Positions 56,962-64,000 of a stretch of DNA of 64,000 bases are shown here, in pieces. A program made the position numbers and the translations under genes. Source of the stretch: Pseudothioclava arenosa (GTDB lineage: Bacteria > Pseudomonadota > Alphaproteobacteria > Rhodobacterales > Rhodobacteraceae). The notes under the pieces are model-generated. The model ran no database searches. It worked only from the letters and a program-made list of their open reading frames with translations, and was not told the origin of the DNA. Location of the stretch: assembly GCF_002358085.1 (NCBI RefSeq), contig NZ_NTJD01000002.1:62001-126000 (forward strand), read 5' to 3'. The first letter of the stretch is position 1; each line of letters begins with the position of its first letter.

Positions 56962-57086
56962 AGCGCTGCGGGTCGCCTGCGGTCCGCTGTGCTCTTGCGG
57001 CCCCGGCTGCGGCAAATTGGCCAATCCGGGCTTGCGCTTTTGGGCTGATCCAGTAGAAAAAGGCGAGAAATTCAGGAGGGAAGCCC

Positions 57087-57398
57087 ATGCGCGCGCGCAT
57101 CTACCAACCGGCCCGCAACGCGATGCAATCCGGTCAGGCCAAGACCAAGCTCTGGTATCTGGATTTCGTCCAGGCCGACGCGCGCGAGATTGACCCGCTG
57201 ATGGGCTGGACCAGCTCGGACGACACGCAGTCGCAGGTGCGCCTCAAGTTCGAAAGCCGCGAGGCTGCCGAGGCCTATGCCAAGGAAAACGGCCTCGATT
57301 ACGTCGTGACCGAGGGCCACAAGCGCGCCGCCAACATCCGCCCGATGGGCTATGGCGAAAACTTCGCCTCGGGCCGCCGCGCGAACTGGACGCACTGA
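57087..57398 (+). CDS. NADH dehydrogenase accessory subunit, NDUFS4-like (ETC complex I conserved region)
   Basis: A 103-residue protein of the NDUFS4/18-kDa family: [24 protein letters not shown], then [37 protein letters not shown], and a C-terminal [18 protein letters not shown]. The family is a supernumerary complex I subunit found in mitochondria and alphaproteobacteria. The start ATG has AGGAGGG upstream. It is monocistronic and ends at a UUCG-loop terminator. The nuo operon is elsewhere. Confidence 0.92.
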   Translation: MRARIYQPARNAMQSGQAKTKLWYLDFVQADAREIDPLMGWTSSDDTQSQVRLKFESREAAEAYAKENGLDYVVTEGHKRAANIRPMGYGENFASGRRANWTH

Positions 57399-57424
57399 GC
57401 TCGCACCGCAAGGGCGCGACACGT

Positions 57425-57446
57425 GGGGGCCTTCGGGCCCCCTTTT
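57425..57446 (+). terminator. Intrinsic terminator with UUCG tetraloop
   Basis: Stem GGGGGCC/GGCCCCC around C(TTCG)G, then TTTT, 27 bp after the complex I subunit stop. Confidence 0.88.
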
Positions 57447-57477
57447 CAATTTCCGGGCGCGGGCGTAGCCTGCGGGC

Positions 57478-57945
57478 ATGATTACGATCACGCTTGAACA
57501 TCCCGTACAAGAAAACTTGGCGCTGCTGCATCAGCGGCACACGGCCGACATGCATGCCGATACGCCGCCCGAGTCGATCCACATGCTGCCGGCTTCGGCG
57601 CTGGCGGCGCCCGGCATCCGGTTCTATGTGATGCGCGAAGAGGGTCGCGCGATCGGCATGGGCGCGCTCAAGCAACTGTCGGGCCCGCATGCCGAGATCA
57701 AGTCGATGCATGTGCTCCTTGAGGTGCGCGGGCGAGGCCTCGCGCGGGTGATGCTCGATCATCTGATCTCTGAGGCCCGCGCGCTGGGGCTTGAACGGCT
57801 CAGCTTGGAAACCGGGGCGCAGGCCTCGTTCCTTGCCGCGCGCAGGCTCTATGAAACGGCGGGGTTCAGCTATTGCGACCCGTTCGAGGGCTACCGCCCA
57901 GACCCGATGTCGGCCTTCATGACGATCGAATTGGCGCCGCAATAG
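57478..57945 (+). CDS. GNAT-family N-acetyltransferase
   Basis: A 155-residue acetyltransferase. The acetyl-CoA loop is readable as VLLEVRGRGLARVMLDHLISEARALGLERLSLETG (R-x-x-G-x-A type). ARRLYETAGFSYCDPFEGYRPDPMS follows, which is the common PhnO/YsnE-like C-terminal pattern. The substrate is unknown. It lies between a terminator and tRNA-Arg and is transcribed alone. No ribosome site stronger than GCGGGC precedes the ATG at 57478. Confidence 0.9.
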   Translation: MITITLEHPVQENLALLHQRHTADMHADTPPESIHMLPASALAAPGIRFYVMREEGRAIGMGALKQLSGPHAEIKSMHVLLEVRGRGLARVMLDHLISEARALGLERLSLETGAQASFLAARRLYETAGFSYCDPFEGYRPDPMSAFMTIELAPQ

Positions 57946-58006
57946 CGCCCGCGCCATTGCGGAGGCCTTGCACGCGCGCGCGCCTTGCCGCAAAAGAACC
58001 CCGTGC

Positions 58007-58083
58007 GGTCCCGTAGCTCAACTGGATAGAGCAGCTGACTTCTAATCAGCAGGTTCGGGGTTCGAGTCCTCGCGGGATCGCCA
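58007..58083 (+). tRNA. tRNA-Arg (anticodon TCT)
   Basis: A full cloverleaf of 77 bases with encoded CCA. Acceptor GGTCCCG pairs with CGGGATC (one G-T), the anticodon stem GCTGA pairs with TCAGC around loop CTTCTAA, and the T-arm is CGGGG-TTCGAGT-CCTCG. It reads AGA/AGG codons, which are rare in this GC-rich genome. No integrase or attachment-site repeat is adjacent. Confidence 0.97.
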
Positions 58084-58182
58084 CGCCCCTCTCGTAACGG
58101 TGACAATCGCGCGCTTTTCCCGGCGCGTCCGGGCGCGTAGAAGGGCGCAAGGACGGCCCCGGATTTCGGGCAGGAGGCGGCA

Positions 58183-59169
58183 ATGCGCGTGTTCATCAAC
58201 GGTTTGGGGCGGATCGGTCGCTCGGTGCTGCGTGCGGCGCTGGCCGAGCGGGCGCCTGGCGGGCCGCGTTGGCCGGGCCTTGAGATCGTCGGGTTGAACG
58301 ACATCGCCGCGCCCGAGATGTGCGCCTATCTCTTTGAATATGACAGCGTGTTCGGGCCCTGGAAGGGCTCGGTCGAGCAGGAAGACGGCGCGCTGGTCAT
58401 CGACGGGCTGCGCCTGCCGCTCCATCGCACGCCCGATATCTCGACGCTGGATCTGACGGGCGTCGATCTGGTGATGGAGTGCACGGGCCATGCCGAGACC
58501 GCCGAAGCGGCGGGGCGGGGCCTGCGCGCGGGTGCTGCGCGTGTGCTGATTTCCGGGCCGTCGAAGGCCGCCGAATTCACGCTGGTGCTGGGCGCCAATG
58601 ACGCGCGGCTGGGCGATCAGCGGATCATTTCGAACGCGAGCTGCACGACCAATGCGCTGGCGCCGCTGGCCAAGCTGCTCGATGCGGAATTCGGGATCGT
58701 CTCGGGGACGATGACGACGATCCATTGTTACACGGGCAGCCAGCCCACGGTGGACGCGCCCGCGGCCGATTTCGCCCGCTCGCGCGCGGCGGCGCTGTCG
58801 ATGGTGCCGACGACGACCTCGGCGGGGCGGTTGCTGGACCGGGTACTGCCCGAGCTGGAAGGCCGGATCATCGCGCAGGCGGTGCGGGTGCCGACGGCCA
58901 GCGTCTCGGCGGTGGATCTGGCGGTGATGCTGGAACGCCCGGCGGACGAGGCCACGATCAATGCGGCGCTTGCGGCGGCGGGTGGGGTGGTCGGCGTGAC
59001 CGAGCGGCCCCTTGTCTCGACCGACCTGCGCCAGCGCCCCGAAAGCGTCATCATGGCTTTGCCCGAAACGCGGGTGGCGCGCGGCGGCCTCGTGCGGGTC
59101 TTTGGTTGGTATGACAATGAGTGGGGGTTCTCGAACCGGATGCTCGATGTCGCCTGCAAGCTGCGCTAG
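58183..59169 (+). CDS. Glyceraldehyde-3-phosphate dehydrogenase-family enzyme
   Basis: A 328-residue NAD(P)-dependent dehydrogenase. It has the Rossmann start INGLGRIGRSVLRA, the catalytic Cys154 in SNASCTTNALAP, the histidine region TMTTIHCYTGSQ, and the C-terminal WYDNEWGFSNRM. It differs from standard Gap in its N-terminal NDIAAPEMCAYLFEYDSVFG region (NAD or NADP preference cannot be read off). It may be a second GAPDH or an erythrose-4-phosphate dehydrogenase-like paralogue. AGGAGG precedes the ATG. Confidence 0.9.
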   Translation: MRVFINGLGRIGRSVLRAALAERAPGGPRWPGLEIVGLNDIAAPEMCAYLFEYDSVFGPWKGSVEQEDGALVIDGLRLPLHRTPDISTLDLTGVDLVMECTGHAETAEAAGRGLRAGAARVLISGPSKAAEFTLVLGANDARLGDQRIISNASCTTNALAPLAKLLDAEFGIVSGTMTTIHCYTGSQPTVDAPAADFARSRAAALSMVPTTTSAGRLLDRVLPELEGRIIAQAVRVPTASVSAVDLAVMLERPADEATINAALAAAGGVVGVTERPLVSTDLRQRPESVIMALPETRVARGGLVRVFGWYDNEWGFSNRMLDVACKLR

Positions 59170-59189
59170 GCACCCCGCGTCCCCGCATG

Positions 59190-59219
59190 AAAAAGCCCCG
59201 CACGATGGCGGGGCTTTTT
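59190..59219. terminator. Bidirectional terminator
   Basis: AAAAA, stem GCCCCGC/GCGGGGC, six-base loop, TTTTT, between convergent GAPDH-family and Bax-inhibitor genes. Confidence 0.9.
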
Positions 59220-59238
59220 GTTTTGCTATCTCAGCCGA

Positions 59239-60015
59239 TCACTCGCGATTGCCGAGGAAGTGCAGCAGGAACATGAACATGTTCAGGAAGTCGAGATAGA
59301 GGTTCAGCGCCCCCATGATCGCCGCCTTACCAAGGAACTCCTGGTCCGAATTCGCCAGCTGCAGGTAGACCAGCTTGATCTTCTGCGTGTCATAGGCGGT
59401 GAGGCCCGCGAAGATCAGCACGCCGATCACCGAGATCGCGAATTGCAGCGCCGAGGAGGCGAGGAAGATGTTGACCAGAGAGGCCACGATCAGGCCGACG
59501 AGGCCCATGATCAGGAACGAACCCATCCCCGTCAGGTCGCGCTTGGTGGTGTAGCCGTAAAGCGAGAGCGCGGCGAAGGCGATCGCGGTCACCAGGAAGG
59601 TCTGCGCGATCGAGGTGCCGGTGAACACCAGGAAGATCGACGAGATCGAGGCCCCGACCAGCGCCGAATAGAGCCAGAAGACGCCCTGCGCGGCTTGCAG
59701 GCTGAGGCGGTTGATCATTGCGCCGAAGGCGAACACGACCAGAAGCGGGGCGAACATCAGCACCCATTTCAGCGGCGAGGTATAGATCAGCGCGCCGAAC
59801 TGGGTCAGGTATTTGTCGGTCCCGATCTGGGCGACGGCCTGTGCGGCGTCGGTGGTCATGGCCATATTGGCCAGAACCCAAGCCACGGCGCCGGTGATCA
59901 GCATCGCCACCGACATCAGGCCATAGACCTTGTTCATATAGGCGCGCAGGCCCTCGTCGATTGCCGCGCTCCGGGCACCGGCCTGGGTGCGGTGAAGCGT
60001 GTCAAATTCTGCCAT
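59239..60015 (-). CDS. Bax inhibitor-1/YccA family membrane protein
   Basis: A 258-residue protein with seven membrane helices. It has the BI-1 features VYGLMSVAMLITGAVAWVLA, PLLVVFAFGAMI, LTAYDTQKIK, and GALNLYLDFLNMFMFLLHFLG. The family includes calcium-leak channels such as BsYetJ and the FtsH-interacting YccA. The aspartate pair in the C-terminal helices typical of the pH sensor is present (YDTQ and LDFLN). It ends at the shared bidirectional terminator. Confidence 0.93.
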   Translation of the reverse strand: MAEFDTLHRTQAGARSAAIDEGLRAYMNKVYGLMSVAMLITGAVAWVLANMAMTTDAAQAVAQIGTDKYLTQFGALIYTSPLKWVLMFAPLLVVFAFGAMINRLSLQAAQGVFWLYSALVGASISSIFLVFTGTSIAQTFLVTAIAFAALSLYGYTTKRDLTGMGSFLIMGLVGLIVASLVNIFLASSALQFAISVIGVLIFAGLTAYDTQKIKLVYLQLANSDQEFLGKAAIMGALNLYLDFLNMFMFLLHFLGNRE

Positions 60016-60132
60016 TGTTCACTCCATTGGTCTGAAGGCGGTCCCTGATCCGCCCCTTGGGAAAGGATATTGGCAGGCGGGGGGCGCATTTCAAGCGTCT
60101 GAGACCGATTTTCCGCCTGCTTCACGAGGTTA

Positions 60133-61095
60133 TCAGCGCGTCAGCACCACGACCTTGCCGGTCGAGCGCCGCGTGCGCAGCATGTCGAGCGCTTCGGGCG
60201 TCTCCTCAAGCGGGAATTCGCCCGAGATATGGGGCTTCAGGCCGCCCTCTGTGAACCAGTCGAAGAGGCTCTGCATCGAGCCGGTCAGCACGGCCGGATC
60301 GAGATCGAGATAGCCGCCCCAGTACAGCCCGTGGATTTCGAGGTTCTTGACCAGCGCGTGGTTCAGTTTCAGCCGGGGCTGGCTGCCCGAGGCAAAGCCG
60401 ATCACCAAAAACCGCCCGCCACGTTTCAACGCCGCAAAGGCCGCTTCGGCCGCCGCGCCGCCGATCGCATCATAGATCACATCCGCGCCGCCCTCGGCCT
60501 TGATCGCGGCTTTCAGGTCCGGCGTTTCCGCGTCGATCAGGACATCGGCGCCCGCCGCTTCCGCGATCCGCAGCTTGTCGGCCCCGCGCGCCACCGCAAT
60601 CACCCGCGCGCCCATCCGCTTGCCGATCTCGACCGCGGTCAGCCCGACGCCGCCTGCGGCCCCCAGCACCACCAGCGTCTCGCCCGGCGCAAGCCGCCCG
60701 CGCGTCTCAAGCGCCACATGCGAGGTGCCATAGGCGATCTGGAACGCGGCGGCCTCGGCAAAGCTCATCGCGTCCGGCATCGGCGTGCAGCGGCTTTCCG
60801 CGAAATTCCCCGCCTCGGCCAGCCCGCCCTGACCGGCAAACACCGCAACGCGGGTGCCCGGCGCGATTGTCGTGCCGGGGCCGGCGGCGATTACCGTGCC
60901 GGCCAGCTCCATCCCCATCACGAAGGGGGCAGGAGGCGTGTCCTGATATTTGCCCTCGATCATCAGAAGATCCGCGAAATTCAGCCCGCAGGCCGCGATC
61001 TCGACGCTCAGCTCGCCGGTGCCCGGCGCGGGCGGCGCGGGCAGATCGGTCAGTCGGGGGGCGGTGCCGGATTCGGCGATCTGGAAAGCGCGCAT
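60133..61095 (-). CDS. NADPH:quinone oxidoreductase family (zinc-independent MDR)
   Basis: A 320-residue medium-chain dehydrogenase/reductase. It begins MRAFQIAESGTAPRLTDLPAPPAPGTGELSVEIAACGLNFADLLMIEGKYQD and has the NADPH loop VLGAAGGVGLTAVEIGKRMGARVIAVARG, without the zinc-ligand cysteines of alcohol dehydrogenases. It resembles QorA-type enoyl/quinone reductases. The start is the ATG at 61095. The substrate is unknown. It is transcribed alone on the minus strand. Confidence 0.92.
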   Translation of the reverse strand: MRAFQIAESGTAPRLTDLPAPPAPGTGELSVEIAACGLNFADLLMIEGKYQDTPPAPFVMGMELAGTVIAAGPGTTIAPGTRVAVFAGQGGLAEAGNFAESRCTPMPDAMSFAEAAAFQIAYGTSHVALETRGRLAPGETLVVLGAAGGVGLTAVEIGKRMGARVIAVARGADKLRIAEAAGADVLIDAETPDLKAAIKAEGGADVIYDAIGGAAAEAAFAALKRGGRFLVIGFASGSQPRLKLNHALVKNLEIHGLYWGGYLDLDPAVLTGSMQSLFDWFTEGGLKPHISGEFPLEETPEALDMLRTRRSTGKVVVLTR

Positions 61096-61473
61096 CGGGC
61101 GTCCTTTCGGGCTGCTGGATCGTGGGTGCCGCGATGCGGCGCGCGCAGGATAAGAACTGCGACGGCGGAGGGGAAGGGGGTGGTGGAGCGCCGGGCGTAT
61201 TCACCCATAGGGCGAATCATGTCCGGAAAGCCCGTTGCGAGATCGACAAGTTGCCCCAACGACAGATGCAAAATGCATTGCAAAATGCAAAACACGCAGA
61301 AGGCGAACTATCTAAAAGGTTAGGCCTCCTCATGCTTGCATCTCACGGCTTCGTGAAGAGGCCGCCGCAGAGCCCGATCCGGCCTGTCTTTTTGGACAGG
61401 TCTGTGCGGATCGCGCGCTCGGATCCCGGATAAGCCTGCTAGTTTGACTGAAAGATTTAACGAGGATGAGTTC
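61096..61473. promoter_or_regulatory. 378-bp divergent region upstream of the XRE regulator
   Basis: Holds the direct repeat TGCAAAATGCA twice (61267-61277 and 61279-61289, period 12) and a hairpin CCTGTC-TTTTTG-GACAGG (61383-61400). GAGG lies eight bases before the XRE start. No ORF with coding character is seen. The direct repeat is a candidate operator for the adjacent regulator. Confidence 0.45.
61267..61289. repeat. Tandem 11-bp direct repeat TGCAAAATGCA
   Basis: Two exact copies one base apart, about 190 bp before the XRE start. The repeat is itself near-palindromic (TGCA...TGCA), giving several possible half-sites for one regulator. Confidence 0.5.
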
Positions 61474-61836
61474 ATGAAGCACCCTGTGGATGTCCATGTC
61501 GGCAAGCGGATCCGTCACCGTCGCTGGATGATTGGCGTGACGCAGCAACAACTTGCTGACAAGGTCGGGATCAAATTCCAGCAGATCCAGAAATACGAAA
61601 CCGGGATGAACCGGGTTTCCGCTTCCCGTCTGTGGGACATTGCCGATGCGCTGGGTGTGCCGGTGGCCTTCTTCTTCGAAGGTCTCGCGGGTGAGGCCAA
61701 AACGCAACGTGAGGTTGCGGGGGACATTCTCTCGGACAAGGAAGCGCTGGCGCTCCTGCGCTCGTATTACGCGATTCCCGAGGCGCAGCGCCGCCGTCTG
61801 TTCGAGCTTGCCAAGGTTCTGTCGGACGCCGCCTGA
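61474..61836 (+). CDS. XRE-family transcriptional regulator
   Basis: A 120-residue DNA-binding protein. The helix-turn-helix is GKRIRHRRWMIGVTQQQLADKVGIKFQQIQKYETGMNRVSASRLWDIADALGVPVAFFFEG, and a C-terminal part REVAGDILSDKEALALLRSYYAIPEAQRRRLFELAKVL follows. The form is widespread in alphaproteobacteria as a stand-alone regulator. The ATG at 61474 matches the conserved start MxHPVDVHVGKRIRHRRW. The ribosome site is GAGG. The target is unknown. hisN-like follows 78 bp later. Confidence 0.88.
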   Translation: MKHPVDVHVGKRIRHRRWMIGVTQQQLADKVGIKFQQIQKYETGMNRVSASRLWDIADALGVPVAFFFEGLAGEAKTQREVAGDILSDKEALALLRSYYAIPEAQRRRLFELAKVLSDAA

Positions 61837-61914
61837 GGCTTCGATGCGGCTCTCGGGCTTGACCCGATGCAGGGGGGCGGGCTACCGCTCCCCTTGTTCA
61901 TTTCGGAGGCACCG

Positions 61915-62730
61915 ATGTCCGAGACCCCGGCGCAGGCCGCGCAATTCCTGGCTCTGGCCCATGCGCTGGCCGATCTGGCGCGCAAGGAAACCCTCGCGGC
62001 GTTTCGGCCGGCGGGTGGAATTTCCGCCGATAACAAGCGGGCCGAGGGCTTCGACCCGGTAACGGCGGCCGATCGCGCCGCCGAGGCCGCGATGCGCGCC
62101 CTGATCGAGGCCGAACGCCCCGAGGACGGCATCCATGGCGAGGAATTCGGCATCAAGCGCGGCAGCAGCGGGCTGACCTGGGTGCTTGACCCGATCGACG
62201 GCACGCGCGGCTATATGTCGGGCACGCCGACCTGGGGCGTGCTGATTGCGCTCGCGCGTGAAGAGGCCGACGGCCCGGGCGCGCCGCTTCTGGGTGTGAT
62301 CGACCAACCCTATATCGGCGAGCGGTTCTGGGGCGGCTTTGGCGCGGCCGGGTCGCTTGGCCCGCTGGGCGAGCGCCCCCTCGCCACGCGCCCCGCACGC
62401 AAATTGTCGGAGGCCACGCTATTCTCGACCTTCCCCGAGGTGGGCACCTCCGCCGAGGGCGCGGCCTTCGCGCGGCTCTCGCAGGTGGCACGGCTGACGC
62501 GCTACGGCATGGACTGCTATGCCTACGCGCTGGTTGCCGCCGGTCAGATCGACCTCGTCGTCGAGGCCGGGCTGCAGGCCTATGATGTCGCGGCCCCGAT
62601 CGCGGTGATCGAGGCGGCGGGTGGCCTCGTGACCGACTGGCAAGGCGGTCCGGCCCATCGCGGCGGGCAGGTGATTGCCGCCGCGAACCGGGACATTCAC
62701 GCCGAGGCAATTGCGCTTCTGAACGGCTGA
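61915..62730 (+). CDS. Inositol-monophosphatase family enzyme, histidinol-phosphatase-like
   Basis: A 271-residue metal-dependent phosphatase. It has the DPVTAADRAAE and HGEEFG N-terminal metal site, the hallmark LDPIDGTRGYMSGTPTWG, and the late QAYDVAAPIAVIEAAGGLVTDWQGG. This subgroup (HisN) often dephosphorylates histidinol phosphate, but inositol or CysQ-type substrates are not excluded by sequence. GGAGG precedes the ATG. It is followed by the deaminase gene after nine bases, suggesting co-transcription. Confidence 0.9.
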   Translation: MSETPAQAAQFLALAHALADLARKETLAAFRPAGGISADNKRAEGFDPVTAADRAAEAAMRALIEAERPEDGIHGEEFGIKRGSSGLTWVLDPIDGTRGYMSGTPTWGVLIALAREEADGPGAPLLGVIDQPYIGERFWGGFGAAGSLGPLGERPLATRPARKLSEATLFSTFPEVGTSAEGAAFARLSQVARLTRYGMDCYAYALVAAGQIDLVVEAGLQAYDVAAPIAVIEAAGGLVTDWQGGPAHRGGQVIAAANRDIHAEAIALLNG

Positions 62731-62739
62731 GGGCACAAC

Positions 62740-64000
62740 ATGAGCGAAACGCTGATCCGTCGCGCCGAGGTTCTGGTCACGATGGATGGCGCTCGGCGCG
62801 AGCTGCGCGGCGCCGACCTGCTGATCCGAGATGGCGTGATCGTGGCTTTGGGCGAGGGGCTGGAAACCACCGGCGAAACGGTCGAGGCTAGAGGCTGCGT
62901 GGTGACGCCGGGTCTCGTGAACACCCATCACCATCTTTATCAGACGCTTACGCGCGCGGTGCCGGGCGGGCAGGATGCGCTCCTGTTCGGCTGGCTGAAG
63001 ACGCTTTACCCGATCTGGTCGCGGATGGGGCCCGAAGAGATGCGCGTCTCGGCGCAGATCGGGCTGGCGGAGCTGGCGCTGACCGGCTGCACGCTCAGCT
63101 CGGATCACCTGTATCTCTACCCGAACGGCGTGCGGCTTGAGGATACGATCGAGGCCGCGGCCGAGCTGGGCCTGCGGTTTCACCCCACGCGCGGCGCGAT
63201 GAGCATCGGCGAAAGCGCGGGTGGGTTGCCGCCCGACAGCCTCGTCGAGCGCGAGGCCGCCATTCTCGACGATTGCATCCGGGTGATCGACGCCTTCCAC
63301 GATCCGAACGAAGGTTCGATGTGCCGGGTTGGCGTGGCGCCTTGCTCGCCCTTTTCGGTCAGCCGAGAGCTGATGCGCGACGCGGCATTGCTGGCGCGCG
63401 ACAAGGGCGTGATGCTGCACACCCATCTGGCCGAGAATGACGAGGATATCGCCTATTCGCTGGCGCAGTTCGGCTGCCGCCCGGGTCAATATGCCGAAGA
63501 TCTCGGCTGGACCGGCGCGGATGTCTGGCATGCCCATTGCGTCAAGCTCGATTGTTCGGAAATTGAACTTTTTGCCCGGTCTCTGACTGGCGTTGCCCAT
63601 TGCCCGTGTTCGAATTGTCGCCTTGGCTCGGGGATCGCCCCGGTCCGTCAGATGCGAGATGCAGGCGTTCGGGTGGCCTTGGGGGTCGATGGATCGGCCA
63701 GCAATGACGCGGGCTCGCTGATTGCCGAGTCGCGGATGGCGATGCTGTTGCAACGGGTGCAGAACGGCGCCGATGCGATGGCCGTGCGCGAGGCGCTGGA
63801 GATTGCCACGCTCGGGGGCGCGCAGGTTCTGGGGCGGCCCGATTGCGGCACGCTCGAGCCCGGAAAACGCGCCGATATCGCGATCTGGGATGTCTCTGGG
63901 CTTGAGGCGGCAGGGGCCTGGGACCCGGTCGCGGCGCTTCTGCTCTGTGGCCCGCCGAAGGTCAAACATCTCTTCGTCGAGGGCCGCCAGATCGTGCGCG
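62740..64000 (+). CDS. 8-oxoguanine deaminase-like amidohydrolase, 3' end beyond window
   Basis: About 420 codons are visible without a stop. The protein has the amidohydrolase metal site NTHHHLYQTLTRA near residue 65, then HTHLAEND, HAHCVKLD, and VDGSASNDAG with the catalytic aspartate. The opening LIRRAEVLVTMDGARRELRGADLLIRDGVI matches the 8-oxoguanine deaminase/atrazine chlorohydrolase-like group. The GCPCSNCRLGSGIAPVR-type loop (here HCPCSNCRLGSG) also fits that group. The likely role is purine salvage or damage clean-up. Confidence 0.88.
   Translation, partial: MSETLIRRAEVLVTMDGARRELRGADLLIRDGVIVALGEGLETTGETVEARGCVVTPGLVNTHHHLYQTLTRAVPGGQDALLFGWLKTLYPIWSRMGPEEMRVSAQIGLAELALTGCTLSSDHLYLYPNGVRLEDTIEAAAELGLRFHPTRGAMSIGESAGGLPPDSLVEREAAILDDCIRVIDAFHDPNEGSMCRVGVAPCSPFSVSRELMRDAALLARDKGVMLHTHLAENDEDIAYSLAQFGCRPGQYAEDLGWTGADVWHAHCVKLDCSEIELFARSLTGVAHCPCSNCRLGSGIAPVRQMRDAGVRVALGVDGSASNDAGSLIAESRMAMLLQRVQNGADAMAVREALEIATLGGAQVLGRPDCGTLEPGKRADIAIWDVSGLEAAGAWDPVAALLLCGPPKVKHLFVEGRQIVR

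Larger units (their letters stand above)
56724..57086. promoter_or_regulatory. 363-bp divergent region upstream of uvrB
   Basis: Contains an AT-rich stretch (56810-56860), the LexA-type direct repeat at 56876-56890, a perfect 14-bp inverted repeat at 56906-56961, and an AGGAGGG ribosome site before the complex I gene. It must carry promoters for both uvrB (minus) and the NDUFS4-like gene (plus). No gene is seen in it. Confidence 0.6.

Overview
The window is high-GC, densely packed chromosomal DNA of an alphaproteobacterium, almost certainly a member of the Rhodobacteraceae (Rhodobacter/Paracoccus/Roseobacter group). The evidence is a class I lysyl-tRNA synthetase, a SAM/SAH-type riboswitch upstream of metK, the order cmk-rpsA-ihfB-lapA-trpF-trpB, an NDUFS4-like complex I accessory subunit, a TGA-N9-TCA iron box, and a GTTC-N7-GTTC LexA box before uvrB. 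I see no phage, integrase, transposase or CRISPR array. Most of the window is core genome with a few accessory modules.

Region by region. 1-7.9 kb: 3' end of nadD, dacB, a TerB-like protein, lysS (class I), a CHAD protein, a large pectate-lyase-fold protein and a flavin/PLP-oxidase-fold protein. 8-18 kb: an acetate-use block. An AT-rich leader precedes acs, a zinc-LID adenylate kinase, a DUF4212 small subunit and a sodium:solute symporter. After a strong hairpin come a cNMP/CBS/DUF294 protein, a membrane protein, a single-domain response regulator and a fusion of a degenerate histidine kinase to a DnaQ-type exonuclease. 18-24 kb: DUF952-pyrD-arsC-like operon, a secreted 5'-nucleotidase, tRNA-Gly(TCC), and a tiny iron-regulated pair (a 52-codon ORF overlapping hemP). 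23.7-31.4 kb: miaB, phoH-ybeY-corC-lnt, riboswitch-metK and a small DMT transporter. 31.4-39.4 kb: trmB, aroA-GFA-cmk, rpsA, ihfB-lapA-trpF, trpB. 39.6-41.2 kb: two secreted PepSY-like proteins with poly-Asp tails and a membrane-anchored LuxR-type regulator. 41.2-44.3 kb: znuA divergent from zur-znuC-znuB with two Zur boxes. 44.3-49 kb: ugd, a 61-residue secreted peptide and yjbF/yjbH (exopolysaccharide). 49.3-52.2 kb: TRAP transporter. 52.2-57 kb: small enzymes, a Crp/Fnr regulator with an FNR-type box, and uvrB. 57-64 kb: complex I accessory subunit, GNAT, tRNA-Arg(TCT), a GAPDH-family enzyme, a Bax-inhibitor-1 protein, a quinone oxidoreductase, an XRE regulator, a histidinol-phosphatase-like enzyme and the 5' part of an 8-oxoguanine deaminase-like gene.

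The items most worth follow-up are the pseudokinase-exonuclease fusion beside a response regulator in the acetate block, the PepSY/poly-Asp/LuxR module, the small ORF translationally coupled to hemP behind an iron box, a dispersed palindromic repeat family (four cores in three loci), and a perfect 14-bp inverted repeat whose loop carries a G-quadruplex motif upstream of uvrB. All functional calls come from reading motifs by eye. No database search was run.
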